Of a DNA stretch of 64,000 nt, positions 31,475-40,169 are shown piece by piece. Below the pieces are notes generated by a model. It did not search any database. It was not told the origin of the DNA and was given only the letters and a program-made list of their open reading frames with translations. The DNA comes from Stentor roeselii (Eukaryota > Ciliophora > Heterotrichea > Heterotrichida > Stentoridae): assembly GCA_006503475.1 (NCBI GenBank), contig RSEH01000215.1, positions 1-64,000 on the forward strand. The letters are read 5' to 3'. How positions within the stretch are numbered: position 1 is the first letter of the stretch; each line of letters begins with the position of its first letter. The position numbers and the translations under genes are program-made.

Positions 31475-33112
31475 ATGGAAGAAAGCCTCGTAGTAGAAAA
31501 AGTAATCGGAATATATTTCCTATTCGTGGTGTCAATAGATACAACAGTATGAAAAATTCAGGTTTTCTGGCCTCTCAGTTACTTCTTGATCGACTCCAGC
31601 ATCCCTTCAGAGCCCTTTCTAATAAAAAGTCTATTCATCGCTTTATTCGCCTCAGTGTATCCGATAGGCAAGTTAATATCTTACAAACTTTCCAGCATCT
31701 GCATGCACCGCTTTTCTTTTAAAGCAACATTAATGACCCTACTTACAGGTTCCTGCATCGGAATCACCCTAATCGGGATTTTCCCATCATTTGCAGGTCT
31801 TTTCATCGGAAGGTTCTTCAGCGGTTTAAGTTCAAACTCTCAAGTCTGCGTCAGAAAGCTGCTAATTAAAATATCTGAACAAGAAAAAAGTGACTGGCCT
31901 TCACTTAGCAAGAAAGCTTTATGGTCAAATAGACTAGGTGCATTGGCAGGACTGTTATTATCAGCTTTTCTTTCAAACCCAAGCTTTTTCCTTCCACAAG
32001 ACTCAAAATTTACCCAGTCTCGGTTTTTCCTGCTTTCGCTTGTGGTTTTTTTGATAAACATTTCAGGACTTTTGCTGGCTTTTTCTATTGACACTTCATC
32101 TTTAGAACAGTTTGAGGAAAGAAAATATATTGAACTACAAGAAAAGAAAGAACAAAGTGATCAAACTGTTGTTGAGGCGAAAAATGAAGAACCTGTTAAA
32201 GAAAAGTTTGACTTTCGGAGGTTTATTGATGTCAGTGGAGTTATTAAGGAAGAGTCGATTGAAGAGTCGTTTAATGCTGATGATGTTAAATATTATAGTC
32301 CCAGGCACATCGCGAATAAACCTTCTTGTGTGAAGGCTTCTCTCAGTGCACGACCTGAACCTTCTTCAGGAGTTCAAAGCGCCGCTGAGACTTTAGAAGA
32401 CCATCTTCCACAGAATGAAGTCAAGAAAACTCATATCTCATTTTTAGAAGAAGACTTAGAAGTCATTCCGAAAGAAGTGAAAGAAAAAATCCCTGATACC
32501 CCGAAGAATGACTCGATTCTTAAACAAAATTCAGGGATTTTAAAGTTACGAATGGGATTTTCATCGATTTCTGGAGTGATCACTGAATCGATTCCACTTA
32601 TTCTGATTGTGGAAAGCCAAATAAATGATTCTTTTTCAGTGAGTATGATGTTATTTGTGTCATATTTTACAGCTTCAGTATTTAAACTGTGCATATTAGA
32701 CGCCCTGTGTATTCGTTACAGTTCTTTCAGTATTTTCTTCGTTGCTCTTGGAGGATTGACGTTGAGTTTATTTGTGTTTCCTGTTCTGGCCTGGTTTCAG
32801 GTGCATCTGGCAGTTCAAATGGTTCTGCTCTCGTTTTTATTCACAGGTCTTGAATGCACAGTGCCTTTCAGTTGTATTCTGATAGCGGACGGTACGAACT
32901 ACAAGGACCGACAACGTGCTTTAGAGACAAATGACATGTTTTCTCTGCTTTTTAAGCCCTTTTCCAACTTTTTAGCGGTGATGAGCATATTTTTAATTGG
33001 GTCGACCTTTACTTTTTCTTTTGCAGCGAGTGGCCTGCTTGCTGTCTTTTTTTATACTTTGAAGGTCAAGAATATGTTCGAGTTTTTAATGAGTGCTCCT
33101 TATAAGATATAG
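31475..33112 (+). CDS. Major facilitator superfamily transporter
   Basis: 540 residues after splicing the intron at 31547-31561, which restores the first TM span (MEESLVVEKVIGIYFLF onward). About twelve TM spans are visible. GRFFSGLSSNSQ resembles the helix 4 region of the tetracycline/ZIF1-like branch of the superfamily. A long acidic and lysine-rich cytoplasmic loop (about 185-340) separates the two halves. The substrate cannot be read from the sequence. Its stop is only 21 bp before the ATG of the next gene. Confidence 0.8.
31547..31561 (+). other. 15-nt intron in the MFS gene
   Basis: GTATGAAAAATTCAG contains an in-frame TGA. Removing it joins the 24-codon first exon, starting at an ATG with an AT-rich leader, to the long exon. 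Confidence 0.88.
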
Positions 33113-33133
33113 GTAAGATATGTACTCTTTATA

Positions 33134-34504
33134 ATGAAAAATAAGTCTTTGTTTAGAAAATCTAGCTCATCTAATCCGAGTATTCATTGGCATCAGTTTT
33201 CTCATGATCTTAACTCACATGATTTACTGTCTCCGAAACCTGGTAGTTCTAGGGCTACAGTTACCAGAGGGCTGAAAAGGATACAAACGCCGAGATCGGA
33301 TTTGGTTGCTGCGAACTCTGGATTCTTTTTTAAGGATCGGGTACAGAGAGTTCAAAAAGACTTCAAACCAATAGACATCTACGCGACACATACTCAAATC
33401 GAAAAACCTCCTCAAACAGAAAGAATTCCTATCGACAGACAAGACGCGAAAGAACTTCTAATGTGGCTGGACGAGATGCTTCAGCAGATCCTCCAAGAAA
33501 CCACAGACCCCGACTTGATATTTGAAAAAGCTCACAAAATTTACCAGCACTGCATGACTGAAGTGGTTAAACAGGTTTCAGTTCAATGCAAAGAAAGAGG
33601 AATGGTCATTGAGCGGGTCTGGAGAGCTTATCAAACAGTTTTTGAAAGAAGTATGAAAACTCAGCAAGTGAAAATCAACAGTTTAGAAGAAAAGCACAGC
33701 AATGACAAAACTCTTTTACATAAAATGTACAACAAACAACTAAGAAAACTTGAACTTAAATTTCAAGAAACTGATAAAAAACTAATTGAAAGTCAGAAAA
33801 TCATCAAAGACCAAGAAATTCTTTGTAATTCTTTAAAATTTAGAGAAGAAAACTTGAAAGGTACTGTCAAAACTATTCAAGGACGATATAAAAATGCAAA
33901 AAGGGAGGTTTTGTTGCTTAAAGAAGAACTGAGAGTACTCAACTTTCAGATTCAAAACTACTCAGGACCTACTCATGTTAAACCTTCTTCTCTTACGAAA
34001 TTACATCATCGTATCAAGGTCAAGAATCAAGTCGCAATTGAAAAAGAACTGGACAGAGATCCTGTGATGGCTGATACTTCTCATATGGCCTCTGAAGATA
34101 CTCATAAACTTCTAGAACATTTGAAGGTTTTTGGTAAGTTTTAAGCAGAGTCTCAGCAAAATGAGAGATTCACAGTTGACGACTTTAAAGATATCGGGAC
34201 TGATGCCATGATGATATTAAAAAAAGATTCAGATGTCCAAACAAACGTTGAAGATCTTTGTGGTGAAACTGTTGGGGTGAAAAAAAGAAGAAACAACCTT
34301 CATCCAAAGCTTTCTACTTTATCATCATCTCCGATGCCACTCCCTTCTCCACTCTCCAGAAGTAACTCAATGGTCTTCTCTCAGGCTGAGCCTCCTACAA
34401 ACTTAGTGGAGTCTAAAAAGAAACACGAAAGACTCAAAGGTTATCTTCAGACGTTTAAAACTGTATCAGTCAAATAGGAAACTCTTTTTAGAGACACAGT
34501 CTGA
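33134..34504 (+). CDS. Axonemal dynein light-chain domain (DNALI1/AXDND1-like) protein, probably 5' part of a longer gene
   Basis: 446 residues with introns at 34134-34148 and 34463-34477, ending at TGA 34502-34504. After a basic Ser-rich N-terminus, about residues 110-285 match the axonemal dynein light-chain family. IYQHCMTEVVKQVSVQCKERG and AYQTVFERS align with the DNALI1 pattern (LYSQCFDELIRQVTINCAERG, AYQTLYESS). A coiled coil follows. This points to the cilia or cortical basal apparatus, which is abundant in Stentor. The next frame, from 34524, may be the rest of the same gene: AXDND1-like proteins are longer, but a +1 shift is needed and I find no 16-nt intron that supplies it. Confidence 0.7.
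34134..34148 (+). other. 15-nt intron in the dynein light-chain-domain gene
   Basis: GTAAGTTTTAAGCAG, phase 1, carrying an in-frame TAA. Removal joins LKVF to ESQQNERFTVDD in one frame. Confidence 0.92.
34463..34477 (+). other. Probable 15-nt intron before the frame problem
   Basis: GTATCAGTCAAATAG ends in an in-frame TAG and fits the intron pattern seen elsewhere. After it the frame runs only nine more codons to TGA, so its reality depends on how the junction at 34478-34524 is resolved. Confidence 0.6.
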
Positions 34505-34523
34505 CCCTATTGTGCACAAGGAT

Positions 34524-35846
34524 ATGGTCGAAAATTTGTATTCAATTTTAAATGATTTACTTGATATTCTTCAGAGAAGTCCTCTGGAAAGTCTGAAAAT
34601 TGCTCTTACTGAAGAAGACGCCAAACAGTCTAAGCTTTTGAAGGCTGTTATTGTTGAAGAGGATAAAAAAGATAAAAAGGAAAGTTCGGTCAGAGGAACT
34701 ATTATCAAAATTGCAAGAACGCCAATTCATAAGCTCAATAATGTCATGTTTAAGAAAATGCTTATCAAAATGATTTCTTTTTTTTATGAAGAAATTCAGA
34801 GGAGTCAAGAAGTAATCAGAGACTTTGGAGGCTTTGTATATTCTTGTTTATTCAAAAAGTATATGATGAAAAAGGCAGCAGAAAACAGATTTTTTCATCT
34901 CTTATCAAGTTGCATGAAGTACAAACAAATTTCAAAAGTGCGAACATTCAGCAGATTCATCGGCCTATTCGACAGTCTAGACTACCAAGACCTATCCTTT
35001 TACCTCGAAAACCTAAACTTCCTAAACCTAAGCACATCAGGAGGTTCCTTGATTTTTTCAGAACTAACCGACAGTTACCTAGTTCCCTACTCTCGTTGCC
35101 TGGAGTGTTTAAAAAACTCATCAAAAGACCTTCCAAGCGAGTCTCTCGACCAATTAAAGACAAGTTTAGAGAAGCTAAAAAAAAGCAACAAGCAAAACCT
35201 TCGAGGTGTTCTTGAAATGGACGACTTCCTCGAAATCATGGTCGACGCATTCAGTCTAAACAAGCGAAACAACCGAAACTTCATGCGTCTTATCTACGAC
35301 GCTGCCGACCTTAACAACGACGGCTACCTTCAATATCGAGAGTTCGAGTTACTTGTCAAGTTCTTATCAGAGAAAAAGTTCACCCAGTCCAGTTGTTTCG
35401 ACCTTTTCAGTAATTATGCTGAAAACTTCATGGCTGAAGATGATGAACAGGTCAAAGCGATTTCTTTTATTAATCTTTGTGAACTTGACAAGGAAAATAA
35501 CTTGTTTAGTCAAAATTTACTCATTTCTTTAATCGGAGTTTCTAATGAAGAGGAAGGACTGAAGAAAATCAAGGCACTTGAAGGGAATCTTGATGAAATC
35601 TTAGAGGAGGTCAGTTGGAGGTTTGGGCATAGTAGTTTGTGGGAAGATCATCAGGAAGAGTTAAGCAATTTGTTGAAAACTTTAAAGGATAAATTCAAAT
35701 TGAGAAGTAATGCGGAAGAAGCGCTTTTGGCTTTGAAGTTACTTCAGGAGGATAGCAAGAGGACTATTGTTTGTGCTGCGCTGAATGAATTTTTACCGAT
35801 TGTTGGATATGCTTTTTGTAATGCAGAAGAATCAGCTATTGGCTAA
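34524..35846 (+). CDS. EF-hand, helix-rich protein (own gene or 3' part of the preceding one)
   Basis: 440 residues from the ATG at 34524; the frame is open upstream to 34407. The first 240 residues are helical and lysine-rich. Near residue 255 is an EF-hand loop, DAADLNNDGYLQYREF, with Asp/Asn at the calcium positions and Glu at the end. Further acidic helices follow. It begins 19 bp after the TGA of the previous frame, on the same strand, which is very close for separate genes. Either the two are one protein of about 890 residues (with an unseen frame change or a sequence error), or they are tightly packed neighbours. The join to a dynein light-chain domain would favour an axonemal or cortical calcium-responsive protein. 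Confidence 0.7.
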   Translation: MVENLYSILNDLLDILQRSPLESLKIALTEEDAKQSKLLKAVIVEEDKKDKKESSVRGTIIKIARTPIHKLNNVMFKKMLIKMISFFYEEIQRSQEVIRDFGGFVYSCLFKKYMMKKAAENRFFHLLSSCMKYKQISKVRTFSRFIGLFDSLDYQDLSFYLENLNFLNLSTSGGSLIFSELTDSYLVPYSRCLECLKNSSKDLPSESLDQLKTSLEKLKKSNKQNLRGVLEMDDFLEIMVDAFSLNKRNNRNFMRLIYDAADLNNDGYLQYREFELLVKFLSEKKFTQSSCFDLFSNYAENFMAEDDEQVKAISFINLCELDKENNLFSQNLLISLIGVSNEEEGLKKIKALEGNLDEILEEVSWRFGHSSLWEDHQEELSNLLKTLKDKFKLRSNAEEALLALKLLQEDSKRTIVCAALNEFLPIVGYAFCNAEESAIG

Positions 35847-36108
35847 TAGGTTAATATAATATTGATAGGATGGATGATACATAACTTGGAAAATTAAATT
35901 CTCAAGATGTTTTTTAACTTTGACAAAAAATAAAAAAAACTCAATTATTTTCAATGATATTTCTGAGACTAATTATAAAACTACTGAAATACCCTCAACA
36001 TCTCTACACGAAATAATCCCCAATTACAAATTTCCATAAAAAACTCATTCAAAGCCAAGATCTTCTCTTCCAAATTCAAAAATTAATCCATGTCTAAAGC
36101 CCATAAAA

Positions 36109-37707
36109 ATGACCTTTAGCAGAAGAGGGCTTCTATTCAGTCCGTACAAGTTAAAGCGTACCTACGACTATTTTTCATTACCAGTCACGATTCCATCAGA
36201 AAAACAATCAAAAAATTCAAAATTACTTAAACTCGGTTCTAAAATCTTCAAAAAGCTGAAAGACTTCCTAAAAGAATTACTTTTCCCAGAAGCTCGAATA
36301 AACATCAGCCCATGCGAGCCCCTTCCAGATTCATTCGAAAAGTCTCAAATCGAAGACTACCCTTTTTTCGAGGACCCAAAACCCCCAAAGAAGCGTAAAA
36401 AGCCTCCTCCTGACTCAGTGATTTTTGAGAAAAGAGAAAAAAGTAGGTCAACAGCTTGCCAAACTGAATTCATGCTCTCAATAAAGGACTTCAGCCCTTC
36501 CTTCGCCTTTTACAGAGACAAAGACCGGACCACGTGGCTTGAAAACTTGGAAGAAACCGTTTTGAAAGAACAAGAAAATTCTGAGAAAGTTTCAAGAAAG
36601 GTCCTCAGAAAAGTCATCAGAAGGAACCTGGACCTGGTTCAATGCAGCGAAGTTCAAGTACTGCCTGTCAAGCCTATGAAAAATCACCAAGAATCTGAAG
36701 TTTTGATGGATTTTGCAGATGTTTTCATGGATTTCGATTATTCCAGCAAGAATGAATTGGAAGGTCAAGAAACTGAGTCAAGTGAAAAGTCAGGGATTAG
36801 GGTTAAATCTGAGGAAATCAAGGAAATGGAAACTTTTCCTGACGTTTTTAAAGAAAATGGACTTTTGGATCAGGCTTCTAGAACTAAGAATATCTTTGAT
36901 AACTGTGAGAGTCAAACTTTTGCCTCTCAGAGCCTCTCTATGACACTTGCTGTTCCTGAACCTGTTGATCAGAACTCGGAAACTACGAAAAAACAGACTT
37001 TTATTCACCCAGAGGTGAAAAAAATACAAACTGTTTGTGACTCGACTTCTAATCCTTTTTTAAACACGAGTTTAATTCCGAAGGTAGAAGTTTCTTACAA
37101 GTTCGGAGCGAATTCAACACCTTCGACATTTGGAAAAGTGGCTTTGGCAGGATTTTCTCATTCTTGCAACCCTTTCACAGTAGAAAAATCATCCTTTTCA
37201 GGATTTTCCCAGTCACATAAAGACCCAGTTCCAAAAATCTCTATTTCCAGTATTCCTCAATCCTTACTCCAAGACACCCATATCCAGACCCCTTTTCCAA
37301 AACATTCCCAGTCATTAAACCCAACAACTGAATTAGAATCCAAGCTAATAGACATCGAAATGTCAACTGAGCCCATCAAAGCCCCAGAAGCATCCTATTC
37401 TTCAATAGCAACTCCAAATCTTCAAAAGACCTGTCTTTTCACCCAGAACAACCTCCAAGACCTCTACAAAACTCCAAGCATGAACCCAGTGCATATTTTT
37501 CCAAACAATTCAACAAGCACGCCATCATTATTCCCAAGTCTCAGCCAGTCCTCGCCTTTATTCCAGATGCCTTCATTCTCTGCAGGTTTGACTGAGTCAT
37601 GCACCAATCCAGGACTTTTTCAATCAAAAAGTCTTTTATCTTCACCAAGCCCAGGAACTAGGGGGCAGTTCAAACTAGGAAAAATATTCAGCAAGTCTAA
37701 GAACTAA
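36109..37707 (+). CDS. Low-complexity, FG-containing protein, possibly a nuclear-pore basket component
   Basis: 532 residues. The N-terminus has a basic segment and a clear amphipathic stretch (KLLKLGSKIFKKLKDFLKEL, about 43-62), then PKPPKKRKKPP, which looks like a nuclear localisation signal. The C-terminal half is rich in Ser, Pro, Phe and Asn, with YKFG, STFG, AGFS and SGFS motifs and many isolated Phe. A membrane-binding amphipathic helix, an NLS and an FG-type tail together recall Nup1/Nup60/Nup153-type proteins. Only two true FG pairs are present, so this remains a suggestion. The gene is convergent with the next, 75 bp apart. Confidence 0.6.
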   Translation: MTFSRRGLLFSPYKLKRTYDYFSLPVTIPSEKQSKNSKLLKLGSKIFKKLKDFLKELLFPEARINISPCEPLPDSFEKSQIEDYPFFEDPKPPKKRKKPPPDSVIFEKREKSRSTACQTEFMLSIKDFSPSFAFYRDKDRTTWLENLEETVLKEQENSEKVSRKVLRKVIRRNLDLVQCSEVQVLPVKPMKNHQESEVLMDFADVFMDFDYSSKNELEGQETESSEKSGIRVKSEEIKEMETFPDVFKENGLLDQASRTKNIFDNCESQTFASQSLSMTLAVPEPVDQNSETTKKQTFIHPEVKKIQTVCDSTSNPFLNTSLIPKVEVSYKFGANSTPSTFGKVALAGFSHSCNPFTVEKSSFSGFSQSHKDPVPKISISSIPQSLLQDTHIQTPFPKHSQSLNPTTELESKLIDIEMSTEPIKAPEASYSSIATPNLQKTCLFTQNNLQDLYKTPSMNPVHIFPNNSTSTPSLFPSLSQSSPLFQMPSFSAGLTESCTNPGLFQSKSLLSSPSPGTRGQFKLGKIFSKSKN

Positions 37708-37782
37708 GTCCTGGCAGTTCAAATAGGAAAAATTTTCTGCTCTAAGGAAAAAATGATTTTTAATAGAATAATTTTAAATAAA

Positions 37783-38703
37783 TCACATCAGCCTCGCCTT
37801 CACCCACGGGTCGTAATGCTCGGCGATGACTTCTTCTTCGAAAAGTGCTTCGCTTTGATGAGTTTTTAAATGCTCTGGACCGACTCGATGAACTGCTTGA
37901 ATTTCGAGAGGTAACTTTTGGACACCGATTATTTGAAGCTCTTGGTAGTCTTCTTCTTCTAGTTTGATTAAAGAGTTCTCCTGGGATTTTGGATCTTCTT
38001 CTTTGAAGATGCTCACTCGTGTGAAGATGTTAGAACCTGGACTGCTCACTGGGAAAAAAGCTTCTACTTTTCGGTTATGATTGGAGTCTCGGAGGTTCAT
38101 GTACCATGAAAATTTTTCTTGAACTTGCTCTTTGTCGAAGTACTTGTTTGGGGAGTTTGTTAATGTTCGGAGTTTCTTTTGTTTCGTGTATAACAACTCG
38201 TTTTCCCTTTTGCGACTCTTGATCGCAATAGAATTTTCCAAATTTTTCCAATACTTCGACATAGTTTGAAAGCTTTTAATAGCTTGAAAGTGAGTTTCCA
38301 CTTGACTCCTCTTATTTTCTCTAACCCTTCTTTTTTCCTCCTGCAAAGAAGCAAGTCGATAACAATTAATTTTTTCAAGCATCTGTTTAAACGTTTCCTT
38401 GGGGTCCCTTTCCGATTCAAGTCTTCTCTTTTTATTTAAAATCGTAGCTTTTTTAGTTAAACTCTGAGATTCTTTCCTAGGCCGAGCAGAGACAATTCCA
38501 ACAAAACTTCGAGTAAGTCCTTCGGAGTTAAGACTTGAGTTAAGTCCAGAGTTTCTAGGTTTCAGGAAGTCAGTGACGTCGCCTTCTTTTTCAAGTAAGA
38601 AGTCAGCTGCAACGTCTTCTTCTTGACCTCGAAGGTTATTCACACGTTTTCGCAATTTTACTGACCTGAAGCTTTTTGATGGTTTTTCTAAGAGTCGGTC
38701 CAT
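37783..38703 (-). CDS. Unknown basic helical/coiled-coil protein
   Basis: 306 residues. Lys/Arg/Glu-rich, with a helical middle (about 105-190) and no signal peptide or TM span. The C-terminal third is acidic and ends DPWVKARLM before TGA. I do not recognise a family. It starts 32 bp from the ATG of the divergent TMEM161 homologue, so the two must share a very short promoter. Confidence 0.75.
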   Translation of the reverse strand: MDRLLEKPSKSFRSVKLRKRVNNLRGQEEDVAADFLLEKEGDVTDFLKPRNSGLNSSLNSEGLTRSFVGIVSARPRKESQSLTKKATILNKKRRLESERDPKETFKQMLEKINCYRLASLQEEKRRVRENKRSQVETHFQAIKSFQTMSKYWKNLENSIAIKSRKRENELLYTKQKKLRTLTNSPNKYFDKEQVQEKFSWYMNLRDSNHNRKVEAFFPVSSPGSNIFTRVSIFKEEDPKSQENSLIKLEEEDYQELQIIGVQKLPLEIQAVHRVGPEHLKTHQSEALFEEEVIAEHYDPWVKARLM

Positions 38704-38735
38704 GAGTTATTTATATGAAGAATGATTTAATATAA

Positions 38736-40139
38736 ATGCAGCTGATTACTGGAGAATTCCTGATATTAGCTGTTTTAATCTACTTTTCAAAGTACGTTCG
38801 GTCAAGGTACTCAGTGATTGAAGGACTACTTCGAGGATGTGTTGTTTTCTTTCCTCCTGAAGTGAACTCGAAAGATAAAAACATGACTTTTGTGACGATT
38901 GATGATAAATTTTCATTAAAGTCGCCGTTTTTCTCGGAGTTTGAGGTACTTTCAGTGATTTTTTACATGACTTTAGGACTTGTTTCGATTTCAGCTCTTT
39001 TGCAGTTCAACCCTTGGATCACGATGGGGTCGACTGTGAGTTTTTACATGATTCTGATGGCGATAATGACTGACCTCTACGGTCTTTACAAGCAGAACCA
39101 CCATGCAGGTCTTGCGAATCCAGAAATAATTTTATCATGTTTGTATTCTTTGATCCTCTTCTTCGCCCTGGCCATTCTGCTGAACTCTGACCATGCCGAG
39201 TTCCTTGACTTTAACTTTAAACTGAGCTCAGAGCTGCTTCAACTGCAAGTCATCAGCAGTCTTAAAGCGAATCTTCCTGCAAGTGTTAAACTTTCGATTG
39301 ATTATTTTTTATTGGCTTGTCTTATGGCTTTAGTTGCTGTTATTTGCATGCTGCCCACATTCAGGTATGTTAGTAAATTTGTTCATGCTTATTTGGAGAA
39401 CCCGGCGCATATTCATAAGAAACAACAGGTCGCGCTTATTATTGCTCCGATGGTTTTAACCACTCTTTGGATTAAACCCATGACTAAGAACTTCTTGGTT
39501 GGTTACTTTGGAGAATATTTCGCGATTTTTAGATGGTTTTTGGTATTCGCTTTTTGCTTTTTTAGGGTTTTTTATTTGAGGAATGAGGTACAGGCCATGC
39601 TTAATAGGACCTCGAAACTTGTTCAGGATGTTTTGATGCACCCGAAAAAGGAAAATATTGAGATTTGTAACAGGAAATGCAGGGCTATTGGAACTATGAC
39701 TTGGCCTTATGCCCATTTGAGCTTTGCTAGTAGTGGATTAGTGGTTTTGTTTTTACTGGCTTTGATCACTAGAGGTGAGTTGATGTCGAGTTATCCTCAG
39801 AAGGTAACTGAACAAGTAAGATTCAAAAATCCTAATCTCGGCTTCGATGATGAAGAATTCTTCGTTCAAAAAACCACAGACGAGTACCTAACAAAAACAA
39901 TGACCTACGTAAAAGAAATAAAAGCCCTTGAACAAGCAATAAGCGAGATAGAAAGCAGTAAAAGCATTGATTTCAGTGATCTGATAGTTTCAGTAAGTCG
40001 AAAGTCGATAGTGCATCCAGTATTCTACAGAGACACATTCGAATTCTTGATATGGAGCATGTGCTTTGGCTGGTCATTAGTGACAGTTGTAAGTTTCGTG
40101 ATTTTCACAGTTTCTCCGACGAAAACTAAGACTAGCTAA
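38736..40139 (+). CDS. TMEM161-family multi-spanning membrane protein
   Basis: 467 residues with about eight TM spans, near the length of human TMEM161A/B (about 480). Family landmarks align in order: LLRGCVVFF in the N-terminal region, TLWIKPMTKNFL (LWTKPIARDFL in TMEM161A), RWFLVFAFCFFR followed by a basic loop, WPYAHLSFASSGL, and a last span FEFLIWSMCFGWSL (LAYLIWW in animals). The molecular function of this family is poorly known. It is convergent with the cyclase gene, with only 30 bp between stops. Confidence 0.75.
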   Translation: MQLITGEFLILAVLIYFSKYVRSRYSVIEGLLRGCVVFFPPEVNSKDKNMTFVTIDDKFSLKSPFFSEFEVLSVIFYMTLGLVSISALLQFNPWITMGSTVSFYMILMAIMTDLYGLYKQNHHAGLANPEIILSCLYSLILFFALAILLNSDHAEFLDFNFKLSSELLQLQVISSLKANLPASVKLSIDYFLLACLMALVAVICMLPTFRYVSKFVHAYLENPAHIHKKQQVALIIAPMVLTTLWIKPMTKNFLVGYFGEYFAIFRWFLVFAFCFFRVFYLRNEVQAMLNRTSKLVQDVLMHPKKENIEICNRKCRAIGTMTWPYAHLSFASSGLVVLFLLALITRGELMSSYPQKVTEQVRFKNPNLGFDDEEFFVQKTTDEYLTKTMTYVKEIKALEQAISEIESSKSIDFSDLIVSVSRKSIVHPVFYRDTFEFLIWSMCFGWSLVTVVSFVIFTVSPTKTKTS

Positions 40140-40169
40140 CTAATTCATAGGTTCTTAAATAGTAAAATA

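Noticed and set aside
33098-33134. Fusion of the MFS and dynein light-chain-domain proteins across the TAG
   Set aside because: The frames agree, but no 15- or 16-nt GT...AG segment removes the TAG, and the families are unrelated.
34844-35215. A 123-codon basic, Pro-rich frame
   Set aside because: Overlaps the EF-hand gene in another frame; its character comes from the C-rich codons of that gene.
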